The notes below the pieces were generated by a model. It was given only the letters and a program-made list of their open reading frames with translations, did not search any database and was not told the DNA's origin. From contig DVGM01000047.1 of assembly GCA_018712705.1 (NCBI GenBank), positions 1-40,687 on the forward strand: a DNA stretch of 40,687 bases. Reading direction: 5' to 3'. This document shows, piece after piece, positions 7,598-14,966 of the stretch (within the stretch, counting starts at the first letter, position 1; every line of letters begins with the position of its first letter). The position numbers and the translations under genes were made by a program. Origin of the DNA: Aphodousia faecalis (GTDB lineage: Bacteria; Pseudomonadota; Gammaproteobacteria; Burkholderiales; Burkholderiaceae_F).

Positions 7598-9442
7598 TTA
7601 ACGCTTTTTAGTCGGTTCCGTATAACGAGAACTTAACACTTGCCAGAGTTTACGAATATCCGAAGCGCTCTTTTCACTCTTCTTTGAGCGATATTCGCAG
7701 TGTAAGAGTTCATGGGCCAGATGAGAGCCCGGTTCTCCTAACGATTCACGATATAGCGCAGCGATTTCGGGGTTCTTGTGCGATTCACGCACACTTGCCT
7801 TATCGTCAATGCGGTAAATTCCCTTTTGGCGCTCAAGCGTATTGAGTTGATAGTTATTCTTTTTGCGAGGGGTGCCGCCGCCTGCGATACAGCCACCGGG
7901 GCAAGCCATCACTTCAACAAAGTCATATACAACTTCACCTGCGCTCATCTTATCGAGCAACGCTTGTGTTCTGGCTAGTCCATGAACAATAGCGATCCTG
8001 ACCGTGCCCAACTCTCCCAGATCAACTTCGGCTTCTTTTACACCTTCTAACCCACGAGCCGGTTCAAAGACAATCGGATTTAAAGTTTCGCCGTTATGCG
8101 TCAACGCATAAACGGTTCTGACCGCTGCTTCCATCACCCCGCCGGTTGTACCGAAAATAGCCCCTGCACCGGAGTATTCGGTAAAGAGGTTTTGATCGTG
8201 CTTCATGGGTTTGCAATTCTTTAAATGCATCCCGCAACGACGCAAAAGCTTTGCCAATTCTCGAACCGTTAAAACAGCATCCACATCAAGACCTTCTTCG
8301 CGGGCCAAAGTCGGACGTTGTGCTTCGCCTTTCTTTGCCGTACACGGCATGATGGAAATAACGCGAAGCTTTTCACGGGCAATATTGAGCCGCTGCGGCA
8401 ACAGGGCTTTGGCGAGCGCACCGAAAACAGCCTGAGGAGAACGCGTAGTCGACAGATACTCCATAATCATCGGAACGTGTTTTTCAACGTAGTTGATCCA
8501 ACCCGGGCAGCAGGACGTAAACATCGGCAGCGCAACATCCTTATTAGCTTTTCTGGCCTTAAGGCGTTCAAGCAACTCCGTCCCCTCTTCCATGATGACG
8601 ACGTCGGCGGCAAAGTTTGTGTCCATGACATAGTCAACACCGATATGCTTTAGGCCGTAGACAATAAGTTCTTCGACATTTTCGCCGGGCGGCAGACCGA
8701 ATTCTTCGCCAAGCGTCACACGAACAGCCGGTGCCATTTGAACGATCGTCACCGTTTCTGGATCATCGATCATATTAAGCACTCGGTCCGTTTCGTCTTT
8801 TTCACTTAAAGCGCCGGTCGGACAAACAAGCGTACATTGACCGCACTGGACGCACTTGGTAGAGTCAGCCCAGCGTTTGGCCCCCGTCATCGCCACACCG
8901 GCCATCGTTCCAAAATTGTCAATGGTTAAGGCGCCGATTCCCTGCACCTGTCGGCACACTTCAACACAGCGGCCGCAGCGGATGCACTTATTGACGTCAC
9001 GGATGATGCCCATGGACGAGTCATCATAGGGACGTTTGGCAATATAGTTTGAGTGATTCGGCGTATTGGGCATGCCGATAAACAGGGCCACGTCCTGAAG
9101 TTCGCAGTTGCCGTGTCTTGAGCAACTCTTACAGTCTTGATCGTGGTCGGCAAAGAGAAGTTGCATTTGCAGCTGCTGCATTTTGCGCACACGCTCATTG
9201 CGCGTATAAATTCTTTGTCCTTGTTTGATCGGTGTTGTGCAGGCTGTCACTACGCGGCCGACTTCATCGCCTTCATCAAAGACTTCAACCAAACACATAC
9301 GGCACGTACCGGGCGTATGGTTTAAAGGCATAAACGCACAAAGTGTCGGGATAAAAATATCGGCTTGCTTAGCTACTTGCAAAATGGTTTGACCATCTGT
9401 GAAAGCGACTTTTTGTCCGTTAAACCAAGCAAAATTTTCCAT
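7598..9442 (-). CDS. [FeFe]-hydrogenase catalytic subunit
   Basis: A 614-residue cytosolic iron-only hydrogenase that interconverts H2 with protons and electrons. Domains in order: a 2Fe-2S ferredoxin-like domain (C35, C47, C50, C68); a His-Cys3 4Fe-4S site (H100, C104, C107, C113); two 4Fe-4S sites (C153/156/159/163 and C197/200/203/207); then the H-cluster domain. The three signatures are intact: TSCCPGW (C311 proton-relay, C312 ligand), IMPC (C367) and VMACPGGC (C514, C518). The C-terminal part (about 560-582) carries the fused small-subunit motif with SHLAHELLH. An AAGGAGTC site precedes the ATG, 10 bases after the upstream fusion gene, so the two are co-transcribed. No signal peptide. 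The maturation genes hydEFG are not in the window; activity would need them elsewhere. Known family; physiological direction of H2 flow is not readable. Confidence 0.95.
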   Translation of the reverse strand: MENFAWFNGQKVAFTDGQTILQVAKQADIFIPTLCAFMPLNHTPGTCRMCLVEVFDEGDEVGRVVTACTTPIKQGQRIYTRNERVRKMQQLQMQLLFADHDQDCKSCSRHGNCELQDVALFIGMPNTPNHSNYIAKRPYDDSSMGIIRDVNKCIRCGRCVEVCRQVQGIGALTIDNFGTMAGVAMTGAKRWADSTKCVQCGQCTLVCPTGALSEKDETDRVLNMIDDPETVTIVQMAPAVRVTLGEEFGLPPGENVEELIVYGLKHIGVDYVMDTNFAADVVIMEEGTELLERLKARKANKDVALPMFTSCCPGWINYVEKHVPMIMEYLSTTRSPQAVFGALAKALLPQRLNIAREKLRVISIMPCTAKKGEAQRPTLAREEGLDVDAVLTVRELAKLLRRCGMHLKNCKPMKHDQNLFTEYSGAGAIFGTTGGVMEAAVRTVYALTHNGETLNPIVFEPARGLEGVKEAEVDLGELGTVRIAIVHGLARTQALLDKMSAGEVVYDFVEVMACPGGCIAGGGTPRKKNNYQLNTLERQKGIYRIDDKASVRESHKNPEIAALYRESLGEPGSHLAHELLHCEYRSKKSEKSASDIRKLWQVLSSRYTEPTKKR

Positions 9443-9452
9443 ATCTGACTCC

Positions 9453-11459
9453 TTAAACCGCTTGGTTTTGAATATGAGTGACGTTACCCGGAATCGGCAA
9501 CTGTGTCACCACACCATAAATACGGTAGCAACGCATACAGCGATTGGCCTCTTCGATGGCTTCGTTTTCTGTCATCGGAAGATCCACTTCTTCAAAATTG
9601 CCTTTGCGCTCTTGAGCACTTAAAGTCGAGAGTTTATGACGAGGGGCTTTACACAAATCAATCCGAGGATCCTTTTCTTTCATCAGATCTCCCTTATTGA
9701 TCAGTTCACCCATACGACGACGGGCGACAAATCCGACCGAGCCTCGGGTCAAGTATTCGTTAATCGATTGAGCGGCGATTTGCCCTTGGGCCAGACCGTC
9801 AATCAAAGTCGTGGGACCTGTTGCAGCGTCACCGCCCGCGAAAACACCCGGACGAGTCGTAGCCAGAGCTTCTGAAACGGAGATATTGCCACGCTTATCA
9901 AACATAATGCCGTCGTCATCGCACAAAACTTCTTGGTCAAGGCGCTGACCAATGGCAGCAATCAGATTGGTACACGGCAAAACCGTGTCGGTACCCTCAA
10001 TTTCGATGAGTTTGCCGCGCTTAGAACCCGGAACCTTCTCTTCACGCATCTTAGCGATCTTTAGGCCGGTGACTTTTCCATCCTCGTTCAAAATTTCTTT
10101 CTGAACCGACAGGAAGTGGAAAACAATCCCCTCTTCTTTAGCGGCAACCACTTCTTCGTGGTCTGCGGGCATTCCCTCTTCCGTGCGACGGTAAACGACG
10201 TGAACTTTGCCATCGGTAAGACGAGCAGCGGAGCGGGCACAGTCCATGGCGACGTTACCGCCGCCCACCACGACCACATCACCGGTTAACTTGAACGGTT
10301 TATTGCCGGTCACCGCCCGCTCGACTTTTTGCAGGAAATCAATACCGTTAAAGTAACCCGTTAAGCTCGTATCTTCGTTGTCGAGACCAAGGTACATGCC
10401 TTTTGAGCAGCCGACTCCAAGGAAAATGGCGTTATAGCCGCGCTTAAAGAGATCGGCGATGGAGAAGTCATAACCCAGGCGCTGATGGTAGAAATAACGT
10501 CCTCCCAACTCTTCAATCACATCGGTTTCGCTCTCAAGCAGCCCTTTTGGCAAGCGGTATTGCGGAATACCCACCTGAGCCATGCCGCCCGCATGACTGT
10601 TGGCTTCAAAGATATCAACCTTATAGCCTTGCAGTAAAAGGTGGTATGCACAATTGATGCCGGCGGGACCCGCACCGATCACTGCCACTTTCGGGCTCAT
10701 GGGATTGGTTTCGCGGCGGGCCTGATGAAAGAGATTTTCCATAGGACCGGTGGCGTCAGCCGCGTAGCGCTTTAAGTTTTTAATATCAACCGGGCTGTCC
10801 AGATACTGACGGCGACAGGCTTTTTCACAATAACGGACACAGACTCGGCCACAGCTGCCAACCAACGGATAATGGCGAAGTAGAACCGCAGAACTCATTT
10901 CCGGTTCACCGGCTTTGATGTAATCAATGTAGCGCGGAACATCAACGTGAGCTGGACAAGCTTCAACACAAGGGGCGCTCATGACGGTGTAGTAGTCATA
11001 AACGTTTTCAGCCACGGCTTGAGCTTGAAGCAATTCTTCAGGACAAAATTCAAGTGCGCCTAACAAAGCTACCGGTGTTGTTTGACCAATACCGCAGAGA
11101 CTTGTTTCTTTCATCTGAGTCGCCACGGACTTGACGTAATCCCAGTCGACTTCCGAGGCATGACCTTTTACGGCTTTCTCAAGCGCTTCAGCAATAACCA
11201 GGACACCCACTCGGCAAGGCGTGCATTTACCGCAAGTTTCGCGAACTGCTCTCTGATAGTAGCGCCAAAGCGAAAAAGCTAAATTGGCCCGTCGATCCAT
11301 TACGAGGAAACCTCGATCACAAACAAAGGTCATGATGGGGTTGCCGGGATTAAACTGCGAGAACTGTTCCAGGGGCAGATCATCGGGTGCCACCGGTGAA
11401 AAAGTGGATCGGTTATCGTAAAAGCGTCCGTCCCATACGCCGAAAATCAACGGATTCAT
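9453..11459 (-). CDS. NuoF-fragment / GltD-like NAD(P)H oxidoreductase fusion, hydrogenase partner
   Basis: A 668-residue cytosolic flavo-iron-sulfur protein. Residues about 45-140 match only the C-terminal part of NuoF/HydB, with the 4Fe-4S set C76, C79, C82 and C122 (ETCGKCTPCRVG ... LCGIGQ); the FMN- and NADH-binding part of NuoF is missing. Residues about 155-245 are the GltD-type double 4Fe-4S region (C164, C168, C203, C207, C211, C215). An FAD site (IGAGPAG, about 261-267) and an NAD(P)H site (VVVGGGNVAMD) follow, with a closing GGDAATG motif. The C-terminus adds RCMRC. It probably passes electrons between NAD(P)H and the hydrogenase encoded next. The ATG at 11459 lacks a ribosome site; AAGGAG lies about 40 bases upstream, and an in-frame stop at 11484-11486 blocks extension. 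The start is therefore uncertain. Confidence 0.87.
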   Translation of the reverse strand: MNPLIFGVWDGRFYDNRSTFSPVAPDDLPLEQFSQFNPGNPIMTFVCDRGFLVMDRRANLAFSLWRYYQRAVRETCGKCTPCRVGVLVIAEALEKAVKGHASEVDWDYVKSVATQMKETSLCGIGQTTPVALLGALEFCPEELLQAQAVAENVYDYYTVMSAPCVEACPAHVDVPRYIDYIKAGEPEMSSAVLLRHYPLVGSCGRVCVRYCEKACRRQYLDSPVDIKNLKRYAADATGPMENLFHQARRETNPMSPKVAVIGAGPAGINCAYHLLLQGYKVDIFEANSHAGGMAQVGIPQYRLPKGLLESETDVIEELGGRYFYHQRLGYDFSIADLFKRGYNAIFLGVGCSKGMYLGLDNEDTSLTGYFNGIDFLQKVERAVTGNKPFKLTGDVVVVGGGNVAMDCARSAARLTDGKVHVVYRRTEEGMPADHEEVVAAKEEGIVFHFLSVQKEILNEDGKVTGLKIAKMREEKVPGSKRGKLIEIEGTDTVLPCTNLIAAIGQRLDQEVLCDDDGIMFDKRGNISVSEALATTRPGVFAGGDAATGPTTLIDGLAQGQIAAQSINEYLTRGSVGFVARRRMGELINKGDLMKEKDPRIDLCKAPRHKLSTLSAQERKGNFEEVDLPMTENEAIEEANRCMRCYRIYGVVTQLPIPGNVTHIQNQAV

Positions 11460-11519
11460 AGTCAGTTGGTATAGAACCTGTACTCAGGCAATACACCCTC
11501 TCCTTATACGTTCTTTGGT

Positions 11520-11660
11520 TTCAGTCTGTACAAAACCTAATCCATAAGAAAAAACAGACTACTGCCCGTGTTCACTCAAAAATAAGGGGAAAAGAGCAAC
11601 ACGGGCTTTTGGATGCACATTTAAGCAATTCGCCTTATTTTAGCAAAGCAAAAATGTGCA
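11520..11660. repeat. cluster of inverted repeats between the PLP enzyme gene and the hydrogenase operon
   Basis: Three perfect inverted repeats lie in this intergenic stretch: 11523-11529 with 11554-11560 (7 bp), 11564-11572 with 11598-11606 (9 bp, GCCCGTGTT arm) and 11614-11622 with 11652-11660 (9 bp, TGCACATTT arm). On the minus strand the second is followed, after a few bases, by TGTTTTTTC, so it may terminate the PLP-gene transcript. The others could be operators or leader structures of the hydrogenase transcript. Loops of 24-29 bases make them weak terminators. Confidence 0.5.
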
Positions 11661-11671
11661 ATAACCAGTCT

Positions 11672-12766
11672 TTAGTGGTCCGATTTAATCCCAGCTCCAC
11701 ACATGGTGATAAGCGTATCAGGGGTCGGTCCGTACTGTTCACAGTAATGCAAATAAGCCGCGTAATTGGCCGCTGTCGTGTGTTCACAGTAAATACCACG
11801 GGAGGCCAATTTGGCACGAGCCTCAAGAATTTTATCTTCAGGTGCGGTCACAAAGCGGATGTTGTGTTTATAAGCCATTTCTAAAAGCTCGTGTCCACGA
11901 GAAGGTTTACCAATAGCGATACCTTCTGCCATCGTGTCGACAACTTCAACTTCGATAGGCTCTTCAGCTTTCATTTCAACGGCTCTAAAGAGCGGATCAC
12001 ATTTTTCGCTCTGAAGCGCGATGATTTGCGGGAATTTATCGATAACGCCCGAAGCCAACAAGTGTTCGAGTGCCTTAACGACACCGATGTAGAGGGTTCC
12101 GTTTCCAACCGGAACAACGATATTGGCAGGAATTCGTCCAAGCTGCTCAAACGTTTCGTAAATGTAAGCCTTCATCCCTTCGTAGAAGAAGGGATTGAAA
12201 ACGTGGTTGGCATAGAAAACATGCTCATCACGAACTTTAGCTCGACAGACATCAGCACAGTGATCTCGGCTACCGGGGACCTCGGTAACTTTAGCCCCGT
12301 GCGATTTGATCATTCGGATTTTCGAGGGACTTGTTCCTTCTTTAACAAAAATCTCACAGCCGATTCCTGCGCGGGCCGCATAGGCTGCAACAGCATTACC
12401 GGCGTTGCCGCTTGAATCTTGCACACAGTCGGTGATACCGATGGATTTCATATGCGAAACCAAAGTAGCCGCTCCCCGATCCTTAAAGGATAAAGTCGGC
12501 ATGTAATAGTCCATCTTGAGCATGACGTCATCGTCAAAGCGAATAATCGGCGTCATCCCTTCGCCCATTGTCACTGACTTCCATGCATCATCTTCCAAAG
12601 CCATAAAGCGGCGATAACGGAATTGACTCCACTCACTTTTATCAATTAATGATTCATCCCACTTTGGTGGTGTGTAGTCTAGTTCAAATAAACCGCCGCA
12701 CTCGCAGCGGGGTTCTTTGGTGGTCGTCGGCGTACGTTTGCCACAACAGGTGCATATGTAGTTCAT
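11672..12766 (-). CDS. threonine-synthase-fold PLP-dependent enzyme
   Basis: A 364-residue cytosolic fold-type II PLP enzyme. A short N-terminal zinc-ribbon-like segment (C5, C8, C21, C23) precedes the catalytic domain. The PLP lysine is K95 in LSFKDRGA; the phosphate/substrate loop is DSSGNAGNAVAAYAA. The pattern resembles archaeal-type threonine synthase, and genes of this shape are often so annotated. The neighbour is a YheO/DauR-type regulator, not thrA/thrB, which argues for a catabolic lyase or deaminase acting on a hydroxy- or diamino-acid. Both readings remain open. An AAAAGGATGG site precedes the ATG, 13 bases after the regulator gene, so they form an operon in which the regulator comes first. 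Confidence 0.8.
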   Translation of the reverse strand: MNYICTCCGKRTPTTTKEPRCECGGLFELDYTPPKWDESLIDKSEWSQFRYRRFMALEDDAWKSVTMGEGMTPIIRFDDDVMLKMDYYMPTLSFKDRGAATLVSHMKSIGITDCVQDSSGNAGNAVAAYAARAGIGCEIFVKEGTSPSKIRMIKSHGAKVTEVPGSRDHCADVCRAKVRDEHVFYANHVFNPFFYEGMKAYIYETFEQLGRIPANIVVPVGNGTLYIGVVKALEHLLASGVIDKFPQIIALQSEKCDPLFRAVEMKAEEPIEVEVVDTMAEGIAIGKPSRGHELLEMAYKHNIRFVTAPEDKILEARAKLASRGIYCEHTTAANYAAYLHYCEQYGPTPDTLITMCGAGIKSDH

Positions 12767-12779
12767 CTTGCCATCCTTT

Positions 12780-13460
12780 TCAGCGTTTACCGTGAATTTT
12801 GTCCAAATAGCCGTATAACGTTACTTTTGATAACCCTAATTTACCGGCCACATATTCCATTGATCCTTTAACGAGGAACACTCCCCTTTCGTCCATAAAC
12901 CGAATCAACTCCAGGCGGTCTTCTTTGGTGTGTTTGCCTTCGAGCTCAAGTTCGCGAATCATCGAATCGACCATGTTGTTGACAAACTGTCGGACGCTTT
13001 CTTCATTGCTTTTTTCAACAGTAACGGGACAACTCTGCCCCAAGCTATCGGGAAGTGCTTTACTGCCTGAGTTTGTATCGGCTCTCCGTCCCGTTAACAG
13101 TCCCTGAGCTAAATTGAGCAGTGCAGACGCTTGCGTTGTATCAATGTTGATGCATAAGGCACCGATCAGCTTTTTTTGTTCGTTTCGGATTAAAAGCGAA
13201 GAGGATCGGATCTGACGGCCGTCTTTTTCGAATGTGTAGTTATCAACGACACCGTCCTCGGGGTTGCCCGCGAAAACCGCTTTTTCGATCAAATGATGAA
13301 AGGTTTGGCCGACTTTGCGCCCGGTGACTGTACCGTTGGCGACATAAATGACGGAATGTTGAGGCAACGAAAGATCGTGCAGGACGACTTCGGCATCAGG
13401 GAAAGTCCTCGCAATCAATTCAGCCACAGAGAAATAGGGAAGTAAATTTTTATTGCTCAT
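12780..13460 (-). CDS. YheO/DauR-family transcriptional regulator
   Basis: A 226-residue DNA-binding regulator. The N-terminal part (about 8-115) is a YheO-like PAS domain with the characteristic HDLS and SSSLLIRN stretches. After a variable linker, the C-terminal 60 residues form a helix-turn-helix of the DauR type, with GVFLVKGSMEYVAGKLGLSKVTLY-like sequence at about 192-216. Family members such as DauR control amino-acid catabolic genes, so the PLP enzyme encoded 13 bases downstream is the likely target. The upstream region carries a 12-bp palindromic repeat at 13475-13505 that could be the operator. The ligand is unknown. Confidence 0.85.
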   Translation of the reverse strand: MSNKNLLPYFSVAELIARTFPDAEVVLHDLSLPQHSVIYVANGTVTGRKVGQTFHHLIEKAVFAGNPEDGVVDNYTFEKDGRQIRSSSLLIRNEQKKLIGALCINIDTTQASALLNLAQGLLTGRRADTNSGSKALPDSLGQSCPVTVEKSNEESVRQFVNNMVDSMIRELELEGKHTKEDRLELIRFMDERGVFLVKGSMEYVAGKLGLSKVTLYGYLDKIHGKR

Positions 13461-13474
13461 GTTTTGAGTATAGA

Positions 13475-13505
13475 TAATTTTTTATTTAAAAACAATAAAA
13501 AATTA
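13475..13505. promoter_or_regulatory. candidate operator: 12-bp inverted repeat before the regulator gene
   Basis: A perfect inverted repeat, TAATTTTTTATT at 13475-13486 and its reverse complement at 13494-13505, spaced by 7 bases. It begins 15 bases upstream of the regulator ATG, in the divergent region before thyA. Position and symmetry suit autoregulation, but it is purely A/T and could be a structural or chance palindrome. Confidence 0.45.
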
Positions 13506-13600
13506 TTTTTAGTCAAATAAACAAAAGTAGGAATGAAGACAAAAATATTCAAATAACACTTCAGTACAATAAATAGAAATATTTATTGAGGGCTATAAAA

Positions 13601-14404
13601 ATGTTAGTTGAACATCAATATGAAGATTTGATGCGCCATGTTTTCTTCCATGGTGTCGATAAAAGCGATCGAACCGGCACGGGCACGCGTTCCGTATTCG
13701 GCTATCAAATGCGCTTTAATCTTCAGAACGGTTTTCCCCTTGTCACCACCAAAAAACTTCACTTGCGATCAATCATCCATGAGTTGCTCTGGTTCTTAAA
13801 GGGTGACAGCAACATCCGTTACCTTAAAGAAAATGGGGTGACTATTTGGGATGAATGGGCCGATGAAAACGGAGATCTTGGTCCCATCTATGGTGTTCAG
13901 TGGCGCAATTGGCGCGGGGCTGATGATAAAACCGTTGATCAAATCGCTGAACTTGTTCATACCATTAAACACAATCCTGACTCTCGCCGCATGATTGTCA
14001 CTGCGTGGAATGTCACTGAATTACCGAAGATGGCCCTGCCGCCCTGCCACATGATGTTCCAAGTCTATGTGGCCGGCGGAAAATTATCGTGTCAACTCTA
14101 TCAACGCTCTTGCGATATTTTCTTAGGCGTCCCCTTTAACATCGCAAGCTACTCACTTTTGACACATATGCTTGCCCAACAGTGTGACTTGGATGTGGGT
14201 GACTTTGTATGGACCGGCGGCGACTGCCATATTTACAACAACCACTTTGATCAAGTGCGCTTACAATTGTCTCGTGAGCCCCGTCCTTATCCGAAACTTG
14301 TCATTAAACGTCGTCCGGACTCCATTTTCGATTACAAGTATGAGGATTTTGAAATTGTGGGCTATGACCCTCATCCGGCTATTAAAGCCCCGGTGGCGGT
14401 CTAA
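13601..14404 (+). CDS. thyA: thymidylate synthase
   Basis: A 267-residue cytosolic enzyme that methylates dUMP to dTMP using methylene-tetrahydrofolate. The family landmarks are present: DRTGTGT near the N-terminus, WRNWRG, the nucleophile C149 in LPPCHMMFQ, QRSCDIFLGVPFN, and the GGDCHIYNNH region. Translation could begin at a TTG 15 bases earlier, but the ATG at 13601 has a GAGGG site 8 bases upstream and gives E. coli-like length. folA follows 11 bases downstream; the pair regenerates the folate cofactor used here and forms the classic thyA-folA operon. Confidence 0.97.
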   Translation: MLVEHQYEDLMRHVFFHGVDKSDRTGTGTRSVFGYQMRFNLQNGFPLVTTKKLHLRSIIHELLWFLKGDSNIRYLKENGVTIWDEWADENGDLGPIYGVQWRNWRGADDKTVDQIAELVHTIKHNPDSRRMIVTAWNVTELPKMALPPCHMMFQVYVAGGKLSCQLYQRSCDIFLGVPFNIASYSLLTHMLAQQCDLDVGDFVWTGGDCHIYNNHFDQVRLQLSREPRPYPKLVIKRRPDSIFDYKYEDFEIVGYDPHPAIKAPVAV

Positions 14405-14415
14405 AGGAGAAGTGA

Positions 14416-14910
14416 ATGACGCAATTACATTTAATCGTCGCCCACGCCCGCAACGGCGTAATCGGCAAGGACAACAAATTACCGTGGTATTTGCCTGAAG
14501 ATTTGAAAAACTTTAAGCGCACGACGCTTGGGAAACCGGTCATTATGGGACGGAAAACGTGGGAGTCTTTGGGCCGTCCCCTGCCCGGACGACGAAATGT
14601 TGTCATTACGCGTCAAAAGGACTACGTTGCTGAAGGGGCAACGGTTGTGGCCAGTCTCGAATCGGCTTTAGAGGCTGTGAAGGACGCGCCCGTTGCCTTC
14701 ATTTTGGGCGGAGCTCAAATCTATCAGGAAGCGATGCCTCGGGTGGAAGTGGCTCATATCACTTATCTGAATGCTGATTTTGAAGGTGACGCCTTCTTTA
14801 CACCGCTATCAGACGATGAATGGGCACTGGCTGAAGAAGAATCCTTCCCCGCAACCGATGCGCACCCTTTTAGCTACAGCTTCAGAACCTACATTCGAAA
14901 AACCAAATAA
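14416..14910 (+). CDS. folA: dihydrofolate reductase
   Basis: A 164-residue cytosolic enzyme reducing dihydrofolate to tetrahydrofolate with NADPH. Visible motifs: N-terminal IVAHARNGVIGKDNKLPW, the catalytic acid D29 in LPEDLKNF, the NADPH site GRKTWESLG, and FILGGAQIY towards the C-terminus. Length is typical. An AAAGGAGAAG site lies before the ATG, 11 bases after thyA, so the genes are co-transcribed. The transcript ends at the stem at 14922-14942. Confidence 0.97.
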   Translation: MTQLHLIVAHARNGVIGKDNKLPWYLPEDLKNFKRTTLGKPVIMGRKTWESLGRPLPGRRNVVITRQKDYVAEGATVVASLESALEAVKDAPVAFILGGAQIYQEAMPRVEVAHITYLNADFEGDAFFTPLSDDEWALAEEESFPATDAHPFSYSFRTYIRKTK

Positions 14911-14921
14911 CCAAGACGAAA

Positions 14922-14942
14922 CGAGCCGCTTAAAGCGGCTCG
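14922..14942. terminator. terminator hairpin between folA and sdaA
   Basis: A perfect 8-bp GC-rich inverted repeat (CGAGCCGC arm) with a 5-base loop, 12 bases after the folA stop and between convergent genes. T-richness after it is modest on both strands (ATCCTTCTT on plus, TTTCGTCTT on minus). Confidence 0.72.
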
Positions 14943-14966
14943 ATCCTTCTTAGAGTCAAAGAATTT

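Noticed and set aside
7598..9442. Complex I subunit NuoG instead of hydrogenase
   Set aside because: The N-terminal cluster domains are shared with NuoG, but all three H-cluster signatures are present in the C-terminal half, which NuoG lacks.
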